Source: Pseudomonas syringae CC1557
GTDB taxonomy: Bacteria; Pseudomonadota; Gammaproteobacteria; Pseudomonadales; Pseudomonadaceae
DNA length: 64,000 nt
Reading direction: 5' to 3'
Assembly (NCBI RefSeq): GCF_000452705.1
Contig: NZ_CP007014.1
Location: 3,907,501-3,971,500 of the forward strand
Part shown: one piece after another, positions 38,101 through 45,681 of the stretch
Layout: each line of letters begins with the position of its first letter
How positions within the stretch are numbered: the stretch's first letter is position 1
Notes under the pieces: generated by a model
What the model was told of the DNA's origin: nothing
The model's database searches: none
Seen by the model: the letters and a program-made list of their open reading frames with translations, nothing else
Position numbers and translations under genes: made by a program

Positions 38101-38754
38101 CTGGCGGCCGAGTTGCAGGTGGCGCAGCAACAACTGGCGCAGAGCGAACAACATTGCGCCGATCTGCGTGCCGAACTCAGTGAAGATCAGCGCCGTCGCA
38201 ATGCCAACAGCGAGCTTCAAGCTCGCATCACTGACGCCAACAGCGAGTACCTGCGCTGGGCGAGACTGGCAGCACTGATCGGCTCGGCCGAGGGCGACCG
38301 GTTTCGCAAGATCGCTCAGGCTTATAACCTCGACCTGCTGGTCCATCACGCCAACGCACAACTCAGGCAACTGGTGCGGCGCTACCGCCTGAAACGCGGC
38401 GGCAGCGTGCTCGGACTGCTGGTGATGGATACCGAAATGGGCGACGAACTGCGTTCGGTGCATTCGCTGTCGGGCGGCGAAACCTTTCTCGTCTCGCTGG
38501 CCTTGGCACTTGGCCTGGCGTCGATGGCCTCCAGCACCTTGCGCATCGAATCGCTGTTCATCGACGAAGGCTTCGGCAGCCTTGACCCGGAATCGCTGCA
38601 ATTGGCGATGGACGCACTGGACGGCTTGCAGGCCCAGGGCCGCAAGGTCGGCGTGATCTCCCACGTACAGGAAATGCACGAACGGATTCCAGTGCAGATC
38701 AGAGTGCGTCGTCAGGGCAACGGGTTGAGTACGATTGAGGTGGGCAGCACATGA
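35107..38754 (+). CDS. sbcC: SbcC, SMC-like ATPase subunit of SbcCD
   Basis: This 1,215-residue Rad50-type ATPase has Walker A GPTGAGKST near the N-terminus, two very long coiled coils rich in Q, L and E, and the zinc-hook motif CPVC at residues 605-608 at the apex. The C-terminal half provides the signature LSGGETFLVSLALALG and Walker B LFIDEGFGSLD. The start overlaps sbcD (ATGA) and the end overlaps the next gene (ATGA). The abundance of CAG and CAA codons in the coils gives locally repetitive DNA. Confidence 0.95.
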   Translation: MKILAIRLKNLASLAGPFELDFTAEPLASAGLFAITGPTGAGKSTLLDALCLALFGAIPRLSNIGQSKVPDIDGDISTSDPRTLLRRGTGSGYAEVDFIGIDQRRYRARWETNRARDNASKKLQASRQTLTDLDSEQVLSNQSKREFEQLIESRLGLNFEQFTRAVMLAQSEFSAFLKADDKERSELLEKLTNTAIYSQLGRRAYSKSKEAEEALKTLTAQASNIVPLAPEQLAELEQRFDDAQQQLKARQTQQRQLELKQQWLLELHRLRDEHLAAQESLTRAQQTWDELSSQRQTLAQLERLGPQRHRFARRVTLSAQLTPLAEQISQHQQQQTSLQSQQQQLETRRTEAQASLLMAQQTHGSAKPLLQQAFDAQNTLNHLAQELAKAADLHQHTGQLCAQGQASLQTLLDQQQQVTQRLERIAEQLQHSSELAPLAQAWSAWRDRLKSLTLIANRLKHGQHELPALQQRASEADQQLTEQRNALELLYREADCEVEAVTEQLQILGSLLQDNRKQQRAFEELARLWASQQDVDRQLADLAQQQHSAQQQREQLNSEGLRVRDELAVAEQTLSVTRQLLERQRLARSASVEELRVQLQDDQPCPVCGSVDHPWHQPEALLESLTQHDDNEQASAQKAVDLLTEQRNQLREQVGGVIARQKELLRQHEQLMQRHQTLAPDFEGHPLAAQLLDRDAAKRDGWLSQQLSQLNEVIARDEQRQEALLTLQKDAARLQQQLQAATDASQAAAGHVAEQLKQLDADQQRLEEELTAFTPLVSPQVLEGLRSDASATVMQLEQQVTQRLDQLKQQSEEQQEQHERQQKIEKEQIEQQARLQRQNELALDVTRLGEQQQARQQTLADLLGEHATAEHWQQALENAIEQARHTETSAAQALQGIQSQLIQLAAELKSGQQQQQALQQEVAELDAQISEWRAQHPELDDAALDALLTYDDAHLEQLRQQLQAAEKALEQASVLLQERDQRLQQHQAQHSDLSDNQQLAAELQVAQQQLAQSEQHCADLRAELSEDQRRRNANSELQARITDANSEYLRWARLAALIGSAEGDRFRKIAQAYNLDLLVHHANAQLRQLVRRYRLKRGGSVLGLLVMDTEMGDELRSVHSLSGGETFLVSLALALGLASMASSTLRIESLFIDEGFGSLDPESLQLAMDALDGLQAQGRKVGVISHVQEMHERIPVQIRVRRQGNGLSTIEVGST

Positions 38755-39359
38755 CGCCGGTGCTGTACTCATTCCGCCGTTGCCCCTATGCCATGCGTGC
38801 ACGCATGGCATTGCATTACGCAGGCTGCACGGTGGATATCCACGAAGTCAGCCTGAAAGCCAAGCCCGCCGAGATGCTCGCGCGGTCTCCCAAGGGCACC
38901 GTCCCGGTTCTGGTGCTTGAAGACAGGGTGATCGAGCAGAGCCTGGAGATCATGCACTGGGCACTTGCCCAGCATGACCCTGATGACTGGCTACTGGCGA
39001 ATGATCCCCAAGAGGCAACGCAAATTGCTGCGCTGATCACAGAGAATGACGAGGTCTTCAAGCTGCATCTGGACCGCTACAAATATTCGGTGCGCTACCC
39101 CGAACACTCACCGCAACATTATCGCGAGCAGGGCGAAGAGTTCCTGAAAGCCCTGGAAAACCGACTGCAATCGCAAAGGTTTCTGGCCGGCGAACACCTG
39201 ACGCTGGCCGACATCGCCATCGCCCCTTTCATACGGCAATTTTGCTTTGTTGATAAGGAGTGGTTCGAGCAAAGCCCGTACCCTGCCCTGCGCGCCTGGT
39301 TGCAGCGGTTATTGCAGTCTGAGTTATTTGCAGCTGTGATGAGCATCAAGGCGTCATGA
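38751..39359 (+). CDS. Glutathione S-transferase family protein
   Basis: This 202-residue protein has the thioredoxin-fold N-terminal domain with YSFRRCPYAMRARMAL, where the cysteine-proline-tyrosine motif is of the omega or beta kind, a cis-proline segment GTVPVLVLED, and a helical C-terminal domain with LADIAIAPFIRQF. It is translationally coupled to sbcC by a four-base overlap. Substrate is unknown, and the reason for linkage to a DNA-repair nuclease is unclear. Confidence 0.85.
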   Translation: MTPVLYSFRRCPYAMRARMALHYAGCTVDIHEVSLKAKPAEMLARSPKGTVPVLVLEDRVIEQSLEIMHWALAQHDPDDWLLANDPQEATQIAALITENDEVFKLHLDRYKYSVRYPEHSPQHYREQGEEFLKALENRLQSQRFLAGEHLTLADIAIAPFIRQFCFVDKEWFEQSPYPALRAWLQRLLQSELFAAVMSIKAS

Positions 39360-39438
39360 GAAAGACAACTTATTAAGTCATGCATTACCGATAACGGCAT
39401 GAGATGCAAATGAACATCCGCGTAACCCACTCAACTCC

Positions 39439-39717
39439 ATGTACATTCCCCTGTTTGGCAACAGCAATTATATTAACTACCTTATTGAGTGCGATAAACA
39501 CGAGTCCTGCACAGTATTGACCAACACCGACCTGCACATTGTTGAAAAAGATTACGCCCCTTATGGCGGACAGGGTGTCGCGGCCTCGTGTCTTTATGCG
39601 AACGGCATGCGCATTGCCAAACCGATCTTACCGCAGCGTGATATTCACGGACATCTGTTGCGCACTCACACCACTAACGTGGCTTTCAATGGCCCAGTCA
39701 GTCCGAGGCATGATTGA
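39439..39717 (+). CDS. Small protein of unknown function upstream of an MFS gene
   Basis: This 92-residue reading frame (MYIPLFGNSNYINYLIECDK) does not resemble a family I recognise. It has four cysteines and no signal peptide or membrane segment. Its support is the TGATG overlap with the following transporter gene at 39715-39719, which suggests coupled translation, and the more AT-rich local composition that makes a chance open frame less likely. No good ribosome site is seen. A decayed gene is a possible alternative. Confidence 0.4.
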   Translation: MYIPLFGNSNYINYLIECDKHESCTVLTNTDLHIVEKDYAPYGGQGVAASCLYANGMRIAKPILPQRDIHGHLLRTHTTNVAFNGPVSPRHD

Positions 39718-40874
39718 TGAACAGAGTACTGTTGGCGGCGCTTATCCTCGGCGTCTCCATTGTAGGCTTGAGCATTGGTGCGACCGTGCCCGTGGTGGCG
39801 TTGCGTCTTTACGAGGCAAGCGCGTCAAATGTCCACATAGGCATCATGTCCGCGCTTCCGGCGGCGGGGATGATGATGTCTGCATTTATTGTGGAATGGC
39901 TCTGCAAGCACTTCAGCCGCCGTCATATCTATCTGTATTGCTTCAGCCTGTCGACACTGAGTATTGCCGCACTGGAAGTGCTTCCCTCATCGCTGGCAAT
40001 TCTGGCAGTCGCCAGACTGACGATGGGGCTGGCAGCGGGGACCATCATTATTCTGGGAGAATCGTGGGTCAATGAAATTGCCATGGACGCGTACCGGGGG
40101 AGGATTGTCGCGATCTACACGACATGCTTCACGGTCTTCCAGTTGCTTGGGCCTGCGATGGTTTCAGTGTTTGGTACTGCCGGAGCGCAGGTGAACGGCG
40201 TAGTCGTCGCAGGACACTGTGTGGCGCTGGCGGTTATCTGGTTCATCCTGCCCAGGCACATGACCGTGCCGGATGACAGTAAAGACAAAACATTCTCGGT
40301 ACTCGGCTTTATTCAAGTCGCACCCGCATTGTGCATGGGGATCATTTTCTTCTCGTTTTTCGATAGCGTCATTCTGTCGATGTTTCCGGTTTATGCTGCT
40401 GATCATGGCTATACCATCAAACTCGCGGCATTGATGGTGACCGTTATCCTGCTGGGAGACGCGATGTTTCAGTTTCCGCTGGGCTGGCTATCGGACAAAG
40501 TTTCAAGGCCTGCGGTTTATCTTGGATGTGGCGTGCTGTCTCTGACCATCGGAATGAGCATGTCCTGGCTGATGAATTACCCTTTGCTCATATGGCCATG
40601 CCTGGCAGTGCTGGGTGCAGTGGCAGGCGGTGTTTATACCGTAGCCATCATTCTGATCGGCGAGAAGTTCACAGGCCGAGATCTGATCACTGCCAACGCA
40701 AGTGCCGGTTTCCTGTGGGGAGTTGGCAGTTTGCTCGGCCCCTTGATCAGCGGAGTAGCAATGACCGGTAACGCAAATGGATTGCCACTGACGCTGTCGG
40801 CAGCAGCATTGCTGTTCGTCGTCTTTGCGTTGCAGTTGCTGAGGAAAACCGCTGGGGTCAAGGCACTGCAATAA
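39717..40874 (+). CDS. Major facilitator transporter, YcaD-like
   Basis: This 385-residue inner-membrane protein has twelve hydrophobic segments. The N-terminal half includes GIMSALPAAGMMMSAFIVEW and the loop 8-9 motif LGWLSDKVSRPAVYLGCG marks the major facilitator superfamily. The ATG at 39717 is preceded by CGAGG nine bases upstream; an upstream TTG at 39714 is also in frame. Substrate is unknown. Base composition is lower in GC than the flanking core genes, hinting that this gene and the small frame before it were acquired. Confidence 0.8.
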   Translation: MNRVLLAALILGVSIVGLSIGATVPVVALRLYEASASNVHIGIMSALPAAGMMMSAFIVEWLCKHFSRRHIYLYCFSLSTLSIAALEVLPSSLAILAVARLTMGLAAGTIIILGESWVNEIAMDAYRGRIVAIYTTCFTVFQLLGPAMVSVFGTAGAQVNGVVVAGHCVALAVIWFILPRHMTVPDDSKDKTFSVLGFIQVAPALCMGIIFFSFFDSVILSMFPVYAADHGYTIKLAALMVTVILLGDAMFQFPLGWLSDKVSRPAVYLGCGVLSLTIGMSMSWLMNYPLLIWPCLAVLGAVAGGVYTVAIILIGEKFTGRDLITANASAGFLWGVGSLLGPLISGVAMTGNANGLPLTLSAAALLFVVFALQLLRKTAGVKALQ

Positions 40875-40950
40875 GTGTAAGTCCAACGGGGTCTGACACT
40901 CACTGAAGCAATGCACCTGACTCACAATGAACTGTGCCGCCGCCGTCAGT

Positions 40951-41047
40951 GCTTTCGCGAACAGGCTCGCCTGGCAGTCTTTGCAGGGTCTGCCGCGCAG
41001 TGGGCAGTGGTCGCAGGACCTGTGTGGGCGAACATGCTCGCGAAAGC
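40951..41047. repeat. REP-like inverted pair
   Basis: The arm GCTTTCGCGAACAGGCTCGC (40951-40970) faces GGGCGAACATGCTCGCGAAAGC (41026-41047) with a few mismatches, enclosing 54 bp. The TTCGCGA/GCTCGC pattern is that of common Pseudomonas REP pairs. It closes the more AT-rich patch containing the MFS gene. Confidence 0.7.
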
Positions 41048-41062
41048 GTGACGACTAATGAA

Positions 41063-41245
41063 TCACTGGGCGGTTTTGTGATCCAGCGCCGCGTAGAAGT
41101 TGGCGCTCTGTTGCAGGTATTTCGTGGTGTAGGTCTGGGTGGCATGAGCTTTCTTGTCGTTCACTTCCACACTGGCGCTGGCCGGTAGCGCGACGCTTGC
41201 CGAAATAGCTGATGCAGCGATGATGGAGAAAAGATTGAAGTTCAT
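41063..41245 (-). CDS. Small secreted protein with signal peptide
   Basis: This 60-residue product starts at the ATG at 41245 with GAGGGG eight bases upstream, a strong ribosome site. Residues 1-24 form a signal peptide (NLFSIIAASAISASVALPAS with cleavage near ASA), leaving a mature peptide of about 35 residues with HATQTYTTKYLQQSANFYAA. It has no cysteines. I do not recognise a function; the size fits a small periplasmic protein. Confidence 0.65.
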   Translation of the reverse strand: MNFNLFSIIAASAISASVALPASASVEVNDKKAHATQTYTTKYLQQSANFYAALDHKTAQ

Positions 41246-41377
41246 GTCGGTCACCCCTCATTGTTGGTCTGTACGTTGATTTGAAATCCTGGCCGTCTTG
41301 GCCGTGACTCAAACGTACGCCCGAGGGGGCTTCAGCAGAAATCTTTTGTAGCACTAACCCATATCATCAAGAATGAT

Positions 41378-41416
41378 AACGGCTCCAGCCCATGCCTGTG
41401 GCGGGCTGAAGCCGTT
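41378..41416 (-). terminator. Hairpin after the lactonase gene
   Basis: AACGGCTCCAGCCC (41378-41391) pairs with GGGCTGAAGCCGTT (41403-41416), a 14-bp stem with one mismatch, starting six bases after the lactonase stop. The T run is poor, so termination efficiency is uncertain. Confidence 0.6.
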
Positions 41417-41421
41417 GCAGC

Positions 41422-42594
41422 TTACTTGTCAGTCAAAAAGCGCAGATAAGAAGGTGCACCCACATCCAGTTTCTGCACCGTGTCGCCGATCATCCCGCTG
41501 TGCGGATCACGACGCACAGTCACGATCTGATCGCTCTTCTGATTGGCAAACAGCATGAACTTGCCGGTTGGGTCAAAGGCGAACTCGCGAGGCTCTTTGC
41601 CTTCAAGGGAACGACGCTGAATTTCTTCAAGCTTGCCGCTGGCCTGATCGATCCGGAACACCACGACCTGATTCGCGTCGCCCCGATTAGTCACATACAG
41701 AAACTTGCCATCCGGTGAGGTGTGCAACGCGCCACCGCCGTTTTTCTGCTCCACACCCTTGTTCTTCATATCGACCAGTTGGGTCTGCTTGAAGCTGCCG
41801 TCATGGTAGTCAAACACTACGACCTGAGCGGTCATTTCCAGCACCAGCCAGGCATGCTTGCCATCGCCACTGAACAAGGTATGACGTGGCCCGCTACCGC
41901 CTGGCAACTGCACAGTCGGCTCCTTGGCTGGCTGCAATGGCTTGGGCTGGCTCGCGTCGTAGCGATACACGAACAGTTTGTCGGCGCCCAGATCAGCAGT
42001 CACTACGTACTTGTCATCCGGGGTCGGCACGGCCAGATGCACATGGGACGACATCTGCCGCTCGGGGTTGACCTTGCTTCCGGGACCCAGCGGCAGAACC
42101 TGAACGGCTTCGCTCAGCTTGCCATCCTTGCCCACCGGCAACACTGTCAGCGCGCCACCCGGATCAGGGTTTACTGCGTAGTTGGCAACGAACAGATAGC
42201 GACCGTCGTAGCTCAGACTGGAGTGCGTAGGTTCTTCACCACGGCTCTGAACCTGGTTTACAGGCGTGATCTGACGGGTTTTCGGGTCAATTGCAAAGCT
42301 GCTGACTTTACCGACTACGTCTTTCTGACCCGGTCCATTCTCATTGACCGCGAACAGATAACGCTGGTCCCTGGATAACGTCAGCCAGGACGGGTTTTCG
42401 GTTTTGATGACCTGTAGCGGCTTGGCATCGATCATTCCGGTTTCGCTGTTGAAGGCAAACCGGTAGATCCCTTCACTCTTGCCTTGCGTGTAGGAACCCA
42501 TTAGCAATTCAGTATCGGGCATGGGTTGGGCCTGCAGGGTAAACGCGCTCATGGCACTGGCAATCGCCAGCAATGGCAGAAATTTATGGGGCAT
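41422..42594 (-). CDS. Periplasmic lactonase, 7-bladed beta-propeller family
   Basis: This 390-residue protein begins with a signal peptide (FLPLLAIASAMSAFTLQAQ) and then shows the Lactonase/YbhE propeller repeats, such as PSWLTLSRDQRYLFAVNENG, SSHVHLAVPTPDDKYVVTAD, ALHTSPDGKFLYVTNRGD and EFAFDPTGKFMLFANQ. The family includes 6-phosphogluconolactonase, but secretion suggests a sugar lactone such as gluconolactone as substrate in the periplasm. It appears monocistronic. Confidence 0.85.
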   Translation of the reverse strand: MPHKFLPLLAIASAMSAFTLQAQPMPDTELLMGSYTQGKSEGIYRFAFNSETGMIDAKPLQVIKTENPSWLTLSRDQRYLFAVNENGPGQKDVVGKVSSFAIDPKTRQITPVNQVQSRGEEPTHSSLSYDGRYLFVANYAVNPDPGGALTVLPVGKDGKLSEAVQVLPLGPGSKVNPERQMSSHVHLAVPTPDDKYVVTADLGADKLFVYRYDASQPKPLQPAKEPTVQLPGGSGPRHTLFSGDGKHAWLVLEMTAQVVVFDYHDGSFKQTQLVDMKNKGVEQKNGGGALHTSPDGKFLYVTNRGDANQVVVFRIDQASGKLEEIQRRSLEGKEPREFAFDPTGKFMLFANQKSDQIVTVRRDPHSGMIGDTVQKLDVGAPSYLRFLTDK

Positions 42595-42671
42595 GGGGCA
42601 TCCCTTTTGTTGAGGTTATTGATGCCTGTCAGGGCACAGTCAGGTCTATGACAGCACCAGCCCGCATTTAA

Positions 42672-42956
42672 TCAATCCTCCGCGGAATCATCTTCATCCG
42701 AGGGGGTAAAGGCGTCCAGGCAGATGATCCGGTGATCGGCATTACCATCGTTGATCACCCAGCTTTGCAGGGATTGATCGAAGATCGCAGCGTCGACTTG
42801 CGCCTTGGTGAAGCGCCATACCTTGCGCTCGCGGCCGTCCATGCATTCGATGTTCAGTTCATCGCCCAGAGAGAAGTCCCAGGCGTGCAGACCGTCGATT
42901 TCCAGCATGGTGGTGGCTTCGAGGGCGGCGAGCAATGTGGTTGGCGAAGTAGTCAT
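42672..42956 (-). CDS. Conserved small Pseudomonas protein, possibly DUF5629
   Basis: This 94-residue acidic protein starts MTTSPTTLLAALEATTMLEI at 42956. It contains LHAWDFSLGDELNIECMDGRERKVWRF and ends in an acidic tail (SDEDDSAED). There is no signal or membrane segment. I believe it belongs to a small Pseudomonas-specific family (DUF5629), but this is from memory of sequence pattern. A longer frame from 43085 adds an unlikely N-terminus. Confidence 0.65.
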   Translation of the reverse strand: MTTSPTTLLAALEATTMLEIDGLHAWDFSLGDELNIECMDGRERKVWRFTKAQVDAAIFDQSLQSWVINDGNADHRIICLDAFTPSDEDDSAED

Positions 42957-43093
42957 GAGGGTTATCCGGCCTGTAAAAGCGCGAATGATAGGGCAAAAGA
43001 CAGGCTTAAACACACTGATGATCGTCGTACTATCGGGTAAAGAGCGTTCAGAACGACATGCCAACGCGAGCGCTGGCACGATCACCGTTCACC

Positions 43094-44086
43094 TCACAAC
43101 CTGCCAATCCCACCTGGCTGGAACACTGCTTCGCTTGGGGCGAGGCCGTTGACCAGTGGCTGGCCGAATTCGGCCTGGCTGACTTCGAAGCGATCACCCG
43201 GCTGAGTGCGCACGCCATCGGCAAACGACAGGGTCGCGGTGCCGAAGAAATGCACATGCACGTCACCCGGCCTGAGGAACTGGGCGTACTTGAAGTGGTG
43301 GTACTCAAGGTTTTCCAGGCTGTGGCACATATTGGCCTCGCCGCTGAGGAACTCCTTCTCCCACAGCACCTCGCCGTCCCGCCAGATGCGGCTGGTGCCT
43401 GACAGGCTTTGCGGCAAATCGCCTACGCGCAGCTCCGGCCCGAACGAGCAGGCACGTAGTTTAGAGTGCGCCAGATACAGGTAATTGCGACGCTCCATGA
43501 CGTGGTCGGAGTACTCGTTACCGATGGCAAAACCCAGGCGATAGGGCTTGCGATCATGCCCGATCACATACAGCCCGCTCAGCTCAGGCTCTTCCCCGCC
43601 ATCTTCGGCGAATGGCGGCAACGAGAAAGAATGCCCTGGACGCACGACGATGCTGCCATCGCCTTTATAGAACCACTCTGGCTGCACACCCGCCTGCCCC
43701 GCCGCTGGCTTGCCACCTTCAACGCCCCACTTGAAGATGCGCATGGTATCGGTCATCGACGCTTCGTCGCCGGACTGCTGGTGCATCTTGTCCCGCGCAG
43801 ACGCGCTGCCCAGGTGAGTCAGCCCGGTGCCACTGACCAGCAAGTGCGCCGGATCAGGATGATCGAGCGGCGGCAGGATTCGCAGTTCCTTAAGCAGCTG
43901 CGAATAGTCATGTGTTTCGCCAACGCCACGCTGCTCGACCTGTTGCGCCAGAGCAGAACCGGCTTCGATAGCCGCCAGCGCCAGCTCGCGAACACTTTCG
44001 ACACCCTGGACTTCACGCACCTGATCACCGTCAACCAACCCCACCCGGCGCTGACCGTCGCTCAATTCAAACTGTACTAACCGCAT
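43094..44086 (-). CDS. GguC / AraD1 family protein (FAH-like fold)
   Basis: This 330-residue protein starts at the ATG at 44086, preceded by a perfect TAAGGAG seven bases upstream. It contains FIKE-like segments of the fumarylacetoacetate-hydrolase superfamily: LVSGTGLTHLGSA, PEWFYKGDGSIVVRPG and GNEYSDHVMERRNYLYLAHS. AraD1/GguC proteins occur in pentose and sugar-acid gene clusters and probably act on 2-keto-3-deoxy acids. The upstream transporter and the divergent dehydratase support a role in L-arabonate or related sugar-acid breakdown. Confidence 0.75.
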   Translation of the reverse strand: MRLVQFELSDGQRRVGLVDGDQVREVQGVESVRELALAAIEAGSALAQQVEQRGVGETHDYSQLLKELRILPPLDHPDPAHLLVSGTGLTHLGSASARDKMHQQSGDEASMTDTMRIFKWGVEGGKPAAGQAGVQPEWFYKGDGSIVVRPGHSFSLPPFAEDGGEEPELSGLYVIGHDRKPYRLGFAIGNEYSDHVMERRNYLYLAHSKLRACSFGPELRVGDLPQSLSGTSRIWRDGEVLWEKEFLSGEANMCHSLENLEYHHFKYAQFLRPGDVHVHFFGTATLSFADGVRTQPGDRFEVSQAEFGQPLVNGLAPSEAVFQPGGIGRL

Positions 44087-44158
44087 GAAATTCTCCTTAC
44101 ACACTCATTGAAAACGCCAGGGTCGGCTTCTTCTTGCCGCTTGTAGCTGACACCTGCT

Positions 44159-45466
44159 TCACCTGGCACTCGCCGCGAACTCGTCCACCGGCAACACGTG
44201 CTTGCGTTCCAGCACGTGGTAAACGATGCCGGTGAGCACCAGCCCGAATACCATGACGCCGGACAGGAAATACAGGCCCGACGCCAGGCTGCCGGTCATT
44301 TCCTTCAATGCACCGATCACGAACGGCCCGATGTAACCGCCCAGATTGCCGACCGAATTGATCAGCGCAATACCCGCCGCTGCGCTGGCACCGGCGAAGA
44401 AGCGTCCCGGCAGGGTCCAGAACACCGCCGTACAGGAAAACAATGCGAAGGCCACGACACACAGTGCAGCCAGTTGCGCCACCGGCAGGGTCAACCAGGC
44501 ACTGCAGAACAGCCCGATGGCACCCAGCACGTAAAGCACGGCGAGATGTCCGTAACGGTCATTGAGGCGGTCGGAGCTGCGCGGCACGATCAGCAGGCCG
44601 ATGATGCCGAAGATGTAAGGCACCGAAGACACGAAACCGGTGGTCAGGTCACTGCCACCGAACTGTTTGATCAGCGTCGGCAACCACAGGCCCAGACCGT
44701 AAATACTCAAGGTCACCGGCAGGTAGAACAGCGCCAGCAACAGCACGCGTTTGTCTTTCAGGGCATGCAATGGATTGCCGTGTCGGGTCTGGCCGTATGC
44801 TTCCAGGTCTTTTTTCAGCTCTCCGGTCAGCCAGTCCTTCTCGGCCTGATCCATCCAGGCGACCTGTTGCGGACCATCCGGCAACCAGCGCAGCACTGGC
44901 CAGGTGAGCAGGATCGCCGGGGTGCCGATGACGATGAACAACCACTGCCAGCCATGCAGGCCGAGCACGCCGTCAATGCCCAGCAAGCCGCCGGAAACAG
45001 GCCCGGTGATCATCATGGCGATGGGTTGCGAGAGGATAAACAGGCCAAGGATCTTGCCGCGATGGCGAACCGGAAACCATTGGGTAATGTAGTACAGCAC
45101 GCCGGGAAAGAAGCCCGCTTCGGCTGCGCCGAGCAGAAAACGCATCACATAGAAGCTGTGCGGCCCCTGCACGAAGGCCATGCCGATGGTGATCGCGCCC
45201 CAGGTGACCATGATCCGCGCGAACCAGCGACGTGCGCCGAAGCGCTCGAGCATCAGGTTGCTGGGGATCTCCAGCAGGAAATAACCAATGAAGAACAGCC
45301 CGGCACCCAGCCCGTAGGCAGCATCGCCGATACCGATGTCCGCACCCATGTGCAGCTTGGCGAAGCCTACGGCAGAGCGGTCCACATAAGCGATCAGGTA
45401 CAGCAGGATAAGGAAAGGAATCAGTTTGAACGTGATGCGGCGTATAAGCCGCAGTTCCTGGCTCAT
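44159..45466 (-). CDS. MFS transporter of the anion:cation symporter (ACS) family
   Basis: This 435-residue, twelve-helix inner-membrane protein resembles the phthalate/hexuronate transporter branch: RITFKLIPFLILLYLIAYVD at helix 1 and LGAAEAGFFPGVLYYITQWFP in helix 4 are typical. It probably imports a sugar acid. It is divergent from the IlvD-type dehydratase and precedes the GguC-like gene by 72 bp on the same strand, so the two are likely co-transcribed. Confidence 0.83.
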   Translation of the reverse strand: MSQELRLIRRITFKLIPFLILLYLIAYVDRSAVGFAKLHMGADIGIGDAAYGLGAGLFFIGYFLLEIPSNLMLERFGARRWFARIMVTWGAITIGMAFVQGPHSFYVMRFLLGAAEAGFFPGVLYYITQWFPVRHRGKILGLFILSQPIAMMITGPVSGGLLGIDGVLGLHGWQWLFIVIGTPAILLTWPVLRWLPDGPQQVAWMDQAEKDWLTGELKKDLEAYGQTRHGNPLHALKDKRVLLLALFYLPVTLSIYGLGLWLPTLIKQFGGSDLTTGFVSSVPYIFGIIGLLIVPRSSDRLNDRYGHLAVLYVLGAIGLFCSAWLTLPVAQLAALCVVAFALFSCTAVFWTLPGRFFAGASAAAGIALINSVGNLGGYIGPFVIGALKEMTGSLASGLYFLSGVMVFGLVLTGIVYHVLERKHVLPVDEFAASAR

Positions 45467-45580
45467 GTCGGCGGTCTCCCATTGTTTTTGTTATGGAACC
45501 TGCGGGGACCGCCTCTGTGCCTGGGGGCTGAATAACACTGCCAAATGCGCCAGGATGATCCCTCGTCTAAAATTGACTAT

Positions 45581-45593
45581 ATAGTAATACTAT
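45581..45593. promoter_or_regulatory. Palindromic operator candidate in the divergent sugar-acid promoter region
   Basis: ATAGTAATACTAT is a 13-base palindrome with an unpaired centre in the 215-bp gap between the transporter and dehydratase genes. It overlaps an AT-rich stretch beginning TTGACTATATAG. FadR-branch GntR regulators bind short palindromes with GT and AC half sites, and such a regulator is encoded at 47531-48244. Confidence 0.5.
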
Positions 45594-45681
45594 TTGATCT
45601 GCCAACTCTTCCAATGCGGGTTTTTTAGGCTTACCTTACCCAGCAGTATCGCCATTAAGTCTTACAATAAGAGAGCCGATC

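Noticed and set aside
41055..41354. 99-codon alternative frame overlapping the small secreted protein
   Set aside because: The frame starting at 41245 has a strong ribosome site and a clear signal peptide; the longer one has neither.
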